A stretch of 64,000 nt of DNA, taken from Candidatus Eiseniibacteriota bacterium. Its GTDB lineage: Bacteria > Eisenbacteria > RBG-16-71-46 > CAIMUX01. Made by a program: the position numbers and the translations under genes. The DNA lies in NCBI GenBank assembly GCA_903844735.1, contig CAIMUX010000001.1:1-64000 (forward strand). The letters run 5' to 3'. Positions 15,436-26,900 of this stretch are shown here, one piece after another (position 1 is the first letter of the stretch; each line of letters opens with the position of its first letter). Under the pieces are notes generated by a model, which was not told the origin of the DNA, searched no databases, and was given only the letters and a program-made list of their open reading frames with translations.

Positions 15436-17811
15436 ATGACGAACGTCGAGCCGGTTGCCATCTCCTGTCCTCGGAGCTTCCGCCGGGCGTGCCTCTGTGC
15501 CGGAACATGGACGGGACCCGTTCTGCTTCTGATCCTTTGCCTCATCGGCCCGGCGCGGGCAGGGGACTCGATGGTCCCTGACCCGGGGGCCGTGCGGGAT
15601 TGCGTGCCGATCCCGCTGACCGGTGGGTTCTGCGTCCCCCGGACGGGCCAGCCCACCGACTACTCGTTCAACGTCGCCATACCCTACTGGATGGTCTTCG
15701 CGGTTGCTCCCTCCGGCGCTGACGACAAGGACGCCTACGTCTACACCGGCCCCTGCGCCACCGGCACCATGCTCGGCTACTCGAACCGCTCCACCGGCAC
15801 CGATCTCGTCGTCGGGGACGGCAATCACCTCGCGGCGGGGACGTACTACGCGCAAGTCCGCTACGGCGACCAGACCTCGCCGTACGCCGTGAACTGGAAT
15901 GGCGGTGCGGACATCCTCCCTCCCGACGTGAACGTGGGCGGGGCGATGGACTGTGCGGACTACTCCCCGATCGGCCCGGCGCTTGTTTGGGATGTGCAGC
16001 TCCAGGCCGGACAGCGGTACTCCTTCGACCTCAGCCACAGCGGCGTGCCGATGGCCCTATTCCGGAGCCAAGGATCGGCCTACTGGGCCGGGCGCAATGC
16101 CGCCGAGATCGAGGTGGGGGCAGGTGACACCCAGGAGTACGTGGCCCCGGCGACCGACTGGTACGGCGCCGTGGTCTTCAACGACCTTCCGGGGTGCGAG
16201 GGGCGGATCTGGAACTTCAGCTACCAGCTCTGCGGCGAACTCCCGCTCCCCTCGGCCGGATGCACCCAAGGCATCGGCGTCCCGAAGCTCCTGAGCCTCG
16301 ATCAGACGACGCAACCCAGAACCTGGATCGGGCTGGCCGTGAACTCCATGGATCCGGGCGACTTTAAGTCGATCGCCGTTCACGAGAACGACTGCGGCAC
16401 CGGCCTTCCGGTGGAGGGGTCCGGGGCTTCCAACAACACCAACTTCGTCCTCGGCAATTTCAACGTTCTCACGCCGGAGCTTCTGCACGTGCGCGTCGGT
16501 GGGGGTTCACCGAGCATCGGCTGGGTCTTGGACTGGGAGACCCAGGATGACGACTTGGTTGTGGGGGTTCCCGTCTCCGTGACCGTGGGGGGCGGCACAG
16601 GATCGTGCAACCTGATCCGCGTGTGGGACGTGGAGCTCACCGAGGGCCAGCCCTACCAGTTCACCCTGACGAAGCAGGGGGACGACATGCGCATGGCCAT
16701 CTTCTATCCGCGCGCGAACGGCTGGTGGTATCGCGGCGGGCAGGAGGAGGAATGGCCAGGAGACGGTCTCTCCCATGTCTTCGTTCCGGTTACCAGCGGC
16801 ACCTGGGCCCTGGCCGTCTACGATGACAGCCCGGCCTTCTCCGGCGCATCCTACACGGTCGGCTTCGACCAGTGCGACGCGATCCCGCTCGGTCCGGCCT
16901 CGTGTCGGCAAGAGACGGAAGCCAATCGGCTCTACGTCACCCAGGGCGGAGGTTCCTGCTGGCGCGGGATCGCCGTCAACACGGCGGAGGACGAGGCGCG
17001 CGACCTCGGTGTCATGACCTCCTGCTGGGGCGGGCAGGTGCTGGCCGCCTGCACGGCGGTCGAAGGCACCGATTTCGTCGTCGGCGACGGTTACGGGACA
17101 TACGATCCCGTGGTTACGCTGGTCAGGGGTGCTGCCGATGTCCCCTGGACCGTCGAGTACAACGAGTGCGTTTGGCTGTGGCCGGGAACCGCGATCGTGG
17201 GGTCGGTCGGCGGCGCCTCCGGAGCCTGCGGCCTGATCAACGTCTTCGATGCTCCGCTCGACTCCGGTCTGGTCTACCAGTTCACGCTCTCCACGCAGGG
17301 TGCGGCCGACATCCGAATGGCCCTCTTCGACAGCGCCGAACAGGACCCCTATTGGGTCAGTCGGAGCCAGGCGGTTTTCGAAATGGCGGCGAACCAGACA
17401 CCCGGTTACTTCCAGGCTCCGCGGCAGGACGCTTATGGCGTCGTGCTGTTCAACGCCTCGGCCGGTTCCCCCAGCGGGTCATTCACGTTCGAACTCCGGG
17501 AGTTTTCGGCCGCATCCGCTCCGCAGGATGTTGCCACGTCGCTGTCGGATCATCCCCGGCCGAATCCGGCCCGCTCCTCGGTGGAGATCGCCTATCGGCT
17601 GGATTCTCCCCGGGAGATCATACTCGAGATCTTCGACGCGGGAGGAAGACAGGTGCGCTCCATGCGCGCAGGCCCCGGAACATCGCCCGAAGGACTCTTC
17701 ACTTGGAACACCCAGAATGATCTGGGCCGCCCGGTGTCCAGCGGCGTCTACCTCTACCGTCTGCTCGGCGGGCGATCGGTTCAGCGAGGCGTGATCACGG
17801 TGCTGCGATGA
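15436..17811 (+). CDS. Large secreted multi-repeat protein with FlgD-like C-terminal tail
   Basis: The 791-residue protein starts at an ATG preceded by GGAGGG. After a signal segment (TGPVLLLILCLIGPARAG) it contains about five beta-rich repeats of roughly 120 residues. Each carries a core such as YSFDLSHSGVPMALFRSQGS, YQFTLTKQGDDMRMAIFYPR or YQFTLSTQGAADIRMALFDS, with paired cysteines, and resembles PPC-type beta sandwiches. It ends with a FlgD-Ig-like domain (HPRPNPARSSVEIAYRL, SSGVYLYRLLGG) closing in ITVLR. No catalytic domain is visible. It is the last of four exported genes following the sigma factor operon. Confidence 0.75.
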   Translation: MTNVEPVAISCPRSFRRACLCAGTWTGPVLLLILCLIGPARAGDSMVPDPGAVRDCVPIPLTGGFCVPRTGQPTDYSFNVAIPYWMVFAVAPSGADDKDAYVYTGPCATGTMLGYSNRSTGTDLVVGDGNHLAAGTYYAQVRYGDQTSPYAVNWNGGADILPPDVNVGGAMDCADYSPIGPALVWDVQLQAGQRYSFDLSHSGVPMALFRSQGSAYWAGRNAAEIEVGAGDTQEYVAPATDWYGAVVFNDLPGCEGRIWNFSYQLCGELPLPSAGCTQGIGVPKLLSLDQTTQPRTWIGLAVNSMDPGDFKSIAVHENDCGTGLPVEGSGASNNTNFVLGNFNVLTPELLHVRVGGGSPSIGWVLDWETQDDDLVVGVPVSVTVGGGTGSCNLIRVWDVELTEGQPYQFTLTKQGDDMRMAIFYPRANGWWYRGGQEEEWPGDGLSHVFVPVTSGTWALAVYDDSPAFSGASYTVGFDQCDAIPLGPASCRQETEANRLYVTQGGGSCWRGIAVNTAEDEARDLGVMTSCWGGQVLAACTAVEGTDFVVGDGYGTYDPVVTLVRGAADVPWTVEYNECVWLWPGTAIVGSVGGASGACGLINVFDAPLDSGLVYQFTLSTQGAADIRMALFDSAEQDPYWVSRSQAVFEMAANQTPGYFQAPRQDAYGVVLFNASAGSPSGSFTFELREFSAASAPQDVATSLSDHPRPNPARSSVEIAYRLDSPREIILEIFDAGGRQVRSMRAGPGTSPEGLFTWNTQNDLGRPVSSGVYLYRLLGGRSVQRGVITVLR

Positions 17812-17859
17812 CCGGCGTCGGCGCGTCCGGCCTGCGCGGGGGCACCTACTTCCTTCAGC

Positions 17860-18650
17860 CGGATGGACGCCCTAGGTTGCTCATAGGGAGAACTACGTCT
17901 TGACGTCCTCCCCCATAGAAAGTCAGTCGATCGCCCCCCAGGCGCCCATCGGCGTCCGTCGCCCCGCTCCGAGCCGCGCACAGGACCATGACCGTCCGCC
18001 CCGGGGGCGTTTCCTCGGGGGCAGGGCGAACGCCGTGGCGATCCCGGGTGCGTCTTCCGAAGTGCGCATGCGGCCAGGCGCGACGCAGCTTGTACACGAC
18101 TCTGCCCTCGGGCCGGCGCGAGAGACGTTCCTGCGAGAACGGAGCCCGCAGGCCGTAGCGGCACAGGCGCTCTTCTCGCCTCGCGGTCGTGCGCCGGCAC
18201 GCACTGGGCCGCGTGGAGAGAGAAGCCGGCTACCGAAGCGCAGAAAAGCTTGCCCGGCCCCCGCGGGGGGCACGGCAGACCGTCTTCTTCCCAGCCCTCG
18301 TCCGAGTAGCGCACGGCCCATATATCCTGATTCCCGCTCGCTTGCTTGCCCGTGAACGTCAGGGAGATACCGTTCGTCGCGAAGTGGGGCTCGTGCGCGA
18401 AGGCGCAATCGGCCGTGAAAGAAGGCTCTGCCAGGGGGGTCCAAACGGCGTTCACGCAACTCGAGTGTCGCAGAGACGCGCTCGAATGCGTGGGGTCGCC
18501 GACCGCCAACGCCTCTGATCCGGCCGCCTCCGAACGACGCAGCCCAGATCGCCGGCGTGTGCGCTCTGTGTCCCAAGGGCACGGCGGACGCTCCGCTTGA
18601 CCATGGCCAGCCAGGGATCCCCGACCAGGTCGGAGGGGCGAGGTCTGTCC
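17860..18650 (-). pseudogene. Decayed PD40/TolB-like beta-propeller gene
   Basis: This ~1 kb gap between genes is not empty. On the minus strand one frame reads EPSFTADCAFAHEPHFATNG, then ISLTFTGKQASGNQDIWAVR and PGKLFCASVAG, which is characteristic of WD40-like (PD40) propeller proteins. Upstream and downstream parts fall in other frames, including a piece reading VMVLCAARSGA, and no start can be chosen. Several frameshifts are needed to join them, so this is a dead gene. The remaining sequence to 18857 holds only the promoter-like site. Confidence 0.6.
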
Positions 18651-18755
18651 TGCTCGAGCCAAACGCCGGCGATTCCGGGGAAACGACGACCAGTCTTCCT
18701 CCGCCGGATCGGGGGTTCGCGCCCGTGACGGTCCACGAGTGACCAGGAGGCGACC

Positions 18756-18786
18756 TTGCATTCGCCCCCCCGATGACGGCTATAGT
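18756..18786 (+). promoter_or_regulatory. Possible promoter of the second TPR-CHAT gene
   Basis: TTGCAT (18756-18761) and TATAGT (18781-18786) resemble -35 and -10 elements, separated by 19 bases, which is long. They lie about 70 bases before the start codon. Only a weak prediction. Confidence 0.35.
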
Positions 18787-18857
18787 CCTATCGGTGCCTC
18801 GGAGTCGGGCACAGGGCGCCAGGGGGCGATGATCCTTCTTTCGGCTGGAGGTTCCCG

Positions 18858-21836
18858 ATGCCGAACTGCTTCACGTTCTCTCCCGGTCGTGGACTCCTCT
18901 GCGCCCCCATCGTGATCGCGGTATTGGTTCTTGGCAGCCCGACGGCCACCAGGGCTGAGACGCCGGAGGATCCCGCCAAGGTGCTGCGAGCGGAGATCGA
19001 CTCGCTTCGCTCGCTGGGTCAGTATTCTGGAGCGTTGGATCGCACGCGGGAACTGCTCGCACTCCGGCAAGGCGAGCCGAAGACCAAGCCCTACGAGATG
19101 GCCGATGCCCAGTGGCTATTGAGGACGATGGAGCTGGCGGTGGCGCTTCCCGATAGTGTCCGGGCAGAACTGGCATGGGCGGACAGCGCGAAACTGCGAT
19201 TCGGCGACCTCTGGAATCGAGGACTCTATTCCGAAGGGCTCTCGCTTGCACAGCGCCAGATTGAGGTTTGTAGGCGCACCTTGGGTGAGGAACACCCGGA
19301 CCTGGCAACGAGCCTCAGCAACCTCGGTGCCATGCTCTATGCCAAGGGGGACTACTCGAGTGCGGAGGCGCCCCTGCGCGAGGCGCTGGTGATGTTCCGC
19401 AAGCTCCTGGGTGAGGAACACCCGGACGTGGCCGGGAGCCTCAACAACCTTGGCGTCCTGCTCCGGGACAAAGGGGACTACGCAGGGGCCGAGCCGCTCT
19501 ACCGGGAATCTCTCGCCATGCTTCGCAGGCTTCTGGGTGACGAACACCCAGATGTTGCGGGGAGCCTCAGCAACCTTGGCAGGCTGCTCCAGGCCAAAGG
19601 GGACTACGTAGGGGCCGAGCCGTTCTACCGCGAGGCGCTGGCGATGGACCGCAAGCTCCGGGGTGAGGAACACTCGGATGTTGCGACGGACCTCAACAAC
19701 CTAGGCTGCCTGCTCCTTGCCGAACGGGACTACGCGGGTGCGGAGGCGCTCCTACGCGAGGCTCTGGCGATGTCGCGCAAGCTCCTAGGTGAGGAACACC
19801 CGGATGTCGCGTTGCGCCTCAACAACCTTGGCGTCCTGCTCCGGAACAAGGGGGACTACGAGGGTGCCGAGCCGCTCTTCCGGGAATCTCTCGCCATGTG
19901 GCGCAAGCTCCTGGGTGAGGAACACCCGGATGTTGCGATGAGCCTCAATAACATCGGCACTCTTTTCCGCGCCAAGGAAGATTTCTCCGGGGCCGAGATG
20001 TTTCTGGTCCAGGCATCCGCAGTCCATGAGGCGGCCCGGCTGCGGGTCGGACCGGGCATCGAGCGGTCCACGTTCCAGATGTCCCCGTATCCAAGTCTTG
20101 CCGAAGTGCAGCTAGAGTCTGGACACATCTCAGACGCCTGGCCCGCGGCCGAGCGCGAACTGGGCCGGTCCCTCTTCGATCTGCTGACGACAGCGAAACA
20201 GCGCCGGCTCTCACCGACCGAAGCGGCCAGAGAAGACTCGCTTCGTCGGCAGCTGGGACGTCTGGGCGACCAGCTAAGAGTCCATCGTAACGCGGCGCGC
20301 CGGGACACCACCGGCCCGATGGCCACGGAGATCGGGATGACCCGCGCGCGCCTCCTCGAGACCGAGGCGGAATGGAGTACGTTCCGTCAGCAAATGGCAG
20401 CCAAGTACCCGGTGACGGAAGGACAGGCGTATCCCCTGGAACGCGTTCAGATGGCCTTGGATTCCACTACCGCCCTGGTCGGCTGGCTGGATGTGGAGAT
20501 CCGCAAGAACGACGTCTCTCGCTGGGGATATGTCATCCGCCGTGATGGCCCGGTGATCTGGGAACGCCTGTCCCACCCGGAGGCCAGAGGCGACAGGGAC
20601 AGCAGCCGCGCGAACCACGCGCTCCCCTCACTCGCGGCTCTCTTCCGGGACGCGCTGACCGACAGCTCGCGGCTGGCCCGCGGGAGTCGCGTGGACGACG
20701 TCGCCGGCGTTCCCCTGGCGGTCAAATCCGAGGCTCGGGGCCGCGCTCTTTTCGCCGAGCGCTTTGCTCCCCTCTTGTCCCATCTCAACGGCGCGCGCAA
20801 TCTGGTGGTCGTCCCCTCGGGCGAGATGTTGGGCGTTCCGGTGGAAGCCCTCCCCCTGGACGACGGCCGTCCTCTCGGTGCGCGGTTCGCGGTCAGCTAC
20901 ACCCCGTCGGCGACGATCTATACGTGGTTGCGGGAGAAGGACAGAGATCGGCGTCGTTGGGACGAGTCGACGGCGATCCTGCTGCTGGGAGATCCTCCGT
21001 TCAGTGATGCTCAGAACAGTGAGATGGAGAAGGACGAGGACAAGAACAAGGAAACGAGAAAGGAAGAACCGCGGCCATCACTATGGGCCCTGGCCTCGAT
21101 CCCGGATGCTCCTGACTCCCTGCTTCAACGCTCTGCCGTCTCCGGGAACTTCGAGGCGTTGGAGATGCTTCCCCGCCTGCCGGCGACCCGCCAGGAGGTC
21201 GAAAACTTATCGAAGCTGTCTCGGCTCTCAACCGTTCTCCTCGGACCGAACGCCTCCGAGCAGAGGTTGGTGGCCATGGCTCGATCCTGCGAGCTGGGAA
21301 AGTACCGTTTGATTCACCTTGCGACCCACGCCTGGGTGAATCCGGAGCGTCCCGAGGAGTCCAGCCTGTTCCTGTCGCGGGTGGGCCTGCCGGATCCGCT
21401 AGCGGCGGCGGAGAAGGGAGACCGAATCTACGATGGCCGGGTGACAGTGAAGGAGATCCTGCAGGAGTGGAAGCTGGACGCGGACCTGGTGACCCTAAGC
21501 GGCTGTCAGACCGCGCTGGGTCAGCGGGTCAAGGGCGAGGGTTACGTCGGGTTCGCGCATGCGTTTCTGCAGGCGGGAGCGCGGAGCCTGTTGGTGAGCT
21601 TGTGGCCGGTGGAGGACCAGGCGACCTCTCTGATCATGCAGCGGTTCTACGGGCACCTGTTCGGCAAAGCGCGAGGCGATCGAGGTGAGAAGAGCGACGA
21701 CCAGCCGATGACGAAACGGGACGCGCTCCAGGAAGCGAAGCGGTGGCTGCGGGAGTACCGAGACGTGGACGGGAATCGCCCTTATGCAGAACCGTACTGC
21801 TGGGCTTCGTTTGTGCTGGTCGGAGATCCGGAGTGA
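18858..21836 (+). CDS. Exported kinesin-light-chain-type TPR plus CHAT protein
   Basis: This 992-residue protein has a signal peptide (GLLCAPIVIAVLVLGSPTAT), six tandem 42-residue TPR units of the kinesin-light-chain type (GEEHPDVAGSLNNLGVLL, KGDYAGAEPLYRESLAM), a helical linker, and a CHAT domain. The catalytic pair is His824 in HLATHAW and Cys883 in LSGCQTALG, followed by GFAHAFLQAGARSLLVSLWP. A charged Glu/Lys insert (EMEKDEDKNKETRKEE) sits inside the CHAT region. CHAT proteins are caspase-like proteases whose TPR part binds partners. Unlike the first TPR-CHAT gene it has no sigma factor next to it. It is probably periplasmic or surface-exposed; the substrate is unknown. Confidence 0.85.
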   Translation: MPNCFTFSPGRGLLCAPIVIAVLVLGSPTATRAETPEDPAKVLRAEIDSLRSLGQYSGALDRTRELLALRQGEPKTKPYEMADAQWLLRTMELAVALPDSVRAELAWADSAKLRFGDLWNRGLYSEGLSLAQRQIEVCRRTLGEEHPDLATSLSNLGAMLYAKGDYSSAEAPLREALVMFRKLLGEEHPDVAGSLNNLGVLLRDKGDYAGAEPLYRESLAMLRRLLGDEHPDVAGSLSNLGRLLQAKGDYVGAEPFYREALAMDRKLRGEEHSDVATDLNNLGCLLLAERDYAGAEALLREALAMSRKLLGEEHPDVALRLNNLGVLLRNKGDYEGAEPLFRESLAMWRKLLGEEHPDVAMSLNNIGTLFRAKEDFSGAEMFLVQASAVHEAARLRVGPGIERSTFQMSPYPSLAEVQLESGHISDAWPAAERELGRSLFDLLTTAKQRRLSPTEAAREDSLRRQLGRLGDQLRVHRNAARRDTTGPMATEIGMTRARLLETEAEWSTFRQQMAAKYPVTEGQAYPLERVQMALDSTTALVGWLDVEIRKNDVSRWGYVIRRDGPVIWERLSHPEARGDRDSSRANHALPSLAALFRDALTDSSRLARGSRVDDVAGVPLAVKSEARGRALFAERFAPLLSHLNGARNLVVVPSGEMLGVPVEALPLDDGRPLGARFAVSYTPSATIYTWLREKDRDRRRWDESTAILLLGDPPFSDAQNSEMEKDEDKNKETRKEEPRPSLWALASIPDAPDSLLQRSAVSGNFEALEMLPRLPATRQEVENLSKLSRLSTVLLGPNASEQRLVAMARSCELGKYRLIHLATHAWVNPERPEESSLFLSRVGLPDPLAAAEKGDRIYDGRVTVKEILQEWKLDADLVTLSGCQTALGQRVKGEGYVGFAHAFLQAGARSLLVSLWPVEDQATSLIMQRFYGHLFGKARGDRGEKSDDQPMTKRDALQEAKRWLREYRDVDGNRPYAEPYCWASFVLVGDPE
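19281..20036 (+). repeat. Six tandem 126-bp repeats (TPR units)
   Basis: Six in-frame units of exactly 126 bases, each opening with a variant of ctgggtgaggaacacccgga, encode the TPR array of the surrounding gene. The high identity between units suggests recent duplication or gene conversion and makes the array prone to unit gain or loss. Confidence 0.85.
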
Positions 21837-21980
21837 CCACCCCGCTGGAGGTTGCGACGCGAGAGCGTCGCTCATCTTCTCTCGGCCGCGCACTCCGAAG
21901 CGCCCCCATCGTGTTCGTTGTGCTGGCTCTTTTCGGCCCGACGGCTGAATCTGCCGCCTGGCGAGACAGTAGCCGCAGCC
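21837..21980 (+). pseudogene. Relic of a third CHAT-type gene leader (signal peptide only)
   Basis: The bases after the TPR-CHAT stop resemble the leader of that same gene (18838-18960): ctggaggtt, then gcgcccccatcgtg, then cccgacggc occur in the same order and spacing. In one frame they read SAPIVFVVLALFGPTAESAA, a signal peptide, and stop making sense at once. It looks like the start of a paralogous gene whose body has been deleted. Confidence 0.5.
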
Positions 21981-21981
21981 G

Positions 21982-22944
21982 ATGGCTGCCCTGACCATTC
22001 GTGCTCGTGTACATGCTGGCAATCTCGATCCGCTCGACGTCCTCCCGCTCCCCGAAGGGAGCGAGACGGCCGTCGTCATCGAAGTGCCGGAAGACACCGT
22101 CACCACGATCGAACAGCCGATGGCGCTCGGGCTCGGCGGCTACCCGCCGGTTTCGCACGCTCTCGCTGCGCGGAGTGTGGGTACGAAAGACTCCTGGCGC
22201 GCCTTCCTCAAGAACCATGTGAAGGAAACCGTCGCGATCGATTTCTTCGTCGTCCCGACCGTTCGGAACCAAGTCCTCTCCGTCTTCCTTCTGCTCGCCC
22301 ACGATCGGCGGCGCGTGATCCACTTCAACGTCACCACCAATCCGACGGCGGAATGGACCGCCCAGCAGATCGTAGAGGCGTTCCCGTGGCAGGATCCAGT
22401 CAGGTATCTACTGTGCGACCGGGACAAGATCTACGGCCAGGCGTTCCGGAAGCGGGTTACGGGGATCGGCCTTGAAGAGGTGCTCACCGCGGCACGATCC
22501 CTCTGGCAGAATCCCTACGTCGAGAGGCCGATCGGGACGATCCGCCGCGACTGCCTCGATCACGTGATCGTGGTCAACGAGCGGCATCTCAAGCGGATCG
22601 TCGTTGATTCCTTCACCTACTACCGCTCTTGGAGAAAGCATCTCTCATTGGAGATGGACTGCACGGAGCCCCGGGAGATCCACTCCACCGACCGAGGCCG
22701 GGTGGTTGAGTCTTCAGAGATCGGTGGGCTACATCATCACTACCAGCGCATCGCGGCCTGGCCCGCCTCCCGCCTTCGCACCTTGGGAACCACGAGGACT
22801 TGGCCTGCCCGCGCGCCAGTTGGTGCCCCGTCAGCCATGCCACACCCGGCTGCCATCTCTGTAACCGACCGGAATGGTCGCTCCGGGGACGGCCCAACCT
22901 TCGGAGAGTTCGCCGATCGGATATTCGGGAAGGACAAGAACTGA
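21982..22944 (+). CDS. Fusion frame: AF2212-like antitoxin N-terminus joined to integrase-core transposase
   Basis: The first 35 residues (MAALTIRARVHAGNLDPLDV, then LPLPEGSETAVVIEVPE) look like the start of a DUF104/AF2212-type antitoxin. From about residue 70 the frame is an rve-type DDE transposase: WRAFLKNHVKETVAIDFF (first Asp), YLLCDRDKIYG (second Asp) and QNPYVERPIGTIRRDCLDH (Glu), with 34 residues between the last two acidic residues. The transposase N-terminal helix-turn-helix is missing. The family normally ends at GGLHHHYQRIAA; here the stop is a TGG, so about 60 residues translated from the IS end are added. Transposition activity is doubtful. Confidence 0.7.
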   Translation: MAALTIRARVHAGNLDPLDVLPLPEGSETAVVIEVPEDTVTTIEQPMALGLGGYPPVSHALAARSVGTKDSWRAFLKNHVKETVAIDFFVVPTVRNQVLSVFLLLAHDRRRVIHFNVTTNPTAEWTAQQIVEAFPWQDPVRYLLCDRDKIYGQAFRKRVTGIGLEEVLTAARSLWQNPYVERPIGTIRRDCLDHVIVVNERHLKRIVVDSFTYYRSWRKHLSLEMDCTEPREIHSTDRGRVVESSEIGGLHHHYQRIAAWPASRLRTLGTTRTWPARAPVGAPSAMPHPAAISVTDRNGRSGDGPTFGEFADRIFGKDKN

Positions 22945-22945
22945 G
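22186..22945 (+). mobile_element. IS remnant with DDE transposase (copy 1)
   Basis: This piece of an insertion sequence covers the catalytic core and right end. The segment from about 22600 is matched in inverted orientation at 55350-55720, including shared text in the non-coding end (ccccgtcagcc, ctccggg, atattc). The left end and the transposase N-terminus are absent, so no terminal inverted repeats or target duplication could be defined. Confidence 0.6.
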
Positions 22946-23072
22946 CGGGCCCTGGACAGGTCGTACGCCGCCGTGGCATGACGCCAACGGGCCTGTCTGC
23001 CCTCTCCGGGGCGAATCCCGGGTCGTCTTTGGGTCACCGATCGCCGGCCGGCGGAACCTGCGCCCCGCGATC

Positions 23073-23845
23073 TTAACTCACCTGCCTCGCCCCCGCCGTC
23101 GCCACCGCCACCAAGAAATCCCGGTTCATCAGCGCGATGTTCGTCATCTTGATCTCTTTGGGGCAGACAGCCTCGCACTCTCCCTGATTGGTGCAGTTGC
23201 CGAACCCCTCGTGGTCCATGGTCGCGATCATCTTCTGCACGCGGTCATAGCGCTCGGGCTGCCCCTGAGGAAGGTAGGCGAACTGGGCGACCTTGGCCGA
23301 GACGAAGAGCATGGCGCTGGCGTTCTTGCAGCTCGCCACGCAAGCACCACAGCCGATGCAGGCGGCGGCGTCCATCGATAACTCGGCTTTCTCCTTGGAG
23401 ACCGGGAGGCAGTTGGCGTCGGGCGTGCCGCCGGTGTTCACGCTGATGAACCCACCGGCCTGCATGATCCGGTCGAAGGCGCTCCGGTCGATGATCAGGT
23501 CCTTGAGCACCGGGAACGCCCGCGCGCGCCACGGCTCGATGTAAATCGTGTCGCCGTCGGAGAAGCGCCGCATGTGGAGCTGGCAGGCGGTGGTACCGGC
23601 GTCGGGGCCGTGGGCGATCCCGTTGATCATGAGCGAGCAGGTTCCGCAGATCCCCTCGCGACAGTCGTGGTCGAAGGCGATCGGCTCTTCGCCGGCGAGC
23701 TCCAGCTTCGCATTGACGATGTCGAGCATTTCGAGGAACGACATGTCCGGCGAAATTCCCGGGGCATCGTAGGTGACCATCCGCCCTTTATCCTTGGGGC
23801 CGGTGCCCTGGGGACCCTTCTGCCTCCAGACCTTGAGCGTGAGGT

Positions 23846-23849
<4 letters not shown>
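23073..23849 (-). CDS. sdhB: Succinate dehydrogenase/fumarate reductase iron-sulfur subunit
   Basis: This 258-residue subunit passes electrons from the flavoprotein to the membrane anchor. The N-terminal plant-ferredoxin part binds [2Fe-2S] ([19 protein letters not shown] and a following Cys). The C-terminal part has [13 protein letters not shown] and [15 protein letters not shown] for the [4Fe-4S] and [3Fe-4S] clusters. The GTG start follows GGAGTTACAA and overlaps the sdhA stop by four bases, indicating translational coupling. It is the last gene of sdhCAB. Whether the enzyme runs as dehydrogenase or fumarate reductase cannot be told from sequence. Confidence 0.93.
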
Positions 23850-25759
<1,910 letters not shown>

Positions 25760-25772
25760 CGTAGGACCCTCC

Positions 25773-26447
25773 TCAGCCCAGTTTCACCCAGCCCAGGAGC
25801 ACGCTCACCGGGAAGAGGATGTTGATCCCGCAAATGACGAGGGCGAGCCCGAGGCCCGCGCGTTCCACCGTGGCCTTGTATTTCGGGTGGTTGAACCCGA
25901 GTGTCTGAAACAAGCTCGGAATGCCGTGCGTGAGGTGGAAGAAGAGGAGCACTTGCCCGACGATGTACAGTGCGGAGATCACCGAGACCTGGAAGCCCCG
26001 CACGACGTTGTCGAAGACTCGGCCCTCCGTGAACGGTCCGGTCTTGCCGAGAGTCAGGTGGAGGATGTGGTAGACGATGAACGTCATGACGATGACGCCG
26101 GTGTAGATCATCGTCCGGCTGGCGAGGCTCGCCTTGACCGTGCTCATGTGGGCGTAGCCGATGGGACGGGCGCGCCGGTTCTCCAGCCACAACCGCACGC
26201 CGGTGATGACATGGAGGAGTGCCGTAACCAGCATGACGCTGCGAAATGCCCAGAGCACGCCAGGAAAGGTCCTCAAGAATCGGCCGTAGAAATCCATCGC
26301 CTTGAGGCCGTTCTCTTTGTCCCCTTCCCAGAGGTGGGTGTTTCCCAGCATGTGCACCGTGATGAAAAGGACCAAGACGGTGCCGGTGACCGCCATGATC
26401 CCTTTCTTCCCGACGGAGGTTTCCGATGCCTTCGTGAACCAGCTCAT
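25773..26447 (-). CDS. sdhC: Succinate dehydrogenase/fumarate reductase cytochrome b subunit
   Basis: The 224-residue membrane anchor has five hydrophobic helices with conserved histidines ([67 protein letters not shown]). This is the single-subunit type B form carrying two haems b, and it reduces or oxidises quinone. It is the first gene of sdhCAB. The SD-like AGGAGAGGACAG is next to the ATG. Confidence 0.92.
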   Translation of the reverse strand: MSWFTKASETSVGKKGIMAVTGTVLVLFITVHMLGNTHLWEGDKENGLKAMDFYGRFLRTFPGVLWAFRSVMLVTALLHVITGVRLWLENRRARPIGYAHMSTVKASLASRTMIYTGVIVMTFIVYHILHLTLGKTGPFTEGRVFDNVVRGFQVSVISALYIVGQVLLFFHLTHGIPSLFQTLGFNHPKYKATVERAGLGLALVICGINILFPVSVLLGWVKLG

Positions 26448-26596
26448 CTGTCCTCTCCTGCCCTCCGGTGAGCGCGCTCCATTAGCGGAACGCGCCTGAA
26501 TCGCCCCACGACGCGCGGAGATGCTACTGCATTCGCGATAGGCTAAAGCCCCGGCGGCCGGAAGGCAAGCTCTTCCGGGGCTTCTGAGATTCGTAG

Positions 26597-26660
26597 CAGG
26601 CTTCGGGCTTCGGGCTTCGGGCTTCAGGCTTCAGACTTCGGGCCTCGGGCTTCAGGCCGT
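26597..26660 (+). repeat. Dispersed CTTCGGG-type short repeat, copy 1
   Basis: Nearly perfect iterations of gcttcgggcttcgggcttc followed by variants (caggcttcagacttcggg) fill this stretch. The same text recurs at 39831-39872 and 44286-44338, and in inverse orientation at 28813-28850, always between genes. The rest of the 450-base gap between sdhC and the methylase gene shows nothing recognisable. Confidence 0.7.
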
Positions 26661-26900
26661 GAAGCGCTCTCCGCGGCCGGATGAGGCCCTCGCGCGGGAG
26701 CACCCCGGACCACCTTGGATCCTTGAATCGACTGGATCGGGGGGACGGTGCGGGCGACCGGGGGCTGACCGGAGCGCGAGGCCTGGGCCGGCCCTTGCGG
26801 AAAGGTCATCCCCGTGAGAATGTTGCCTTCGGAAGACTGCGCGCGGCCCGATTCCTGCTTGCTGGTGTTGTTGACGAGTCCAAGACGGAGGTTCGCCCTC

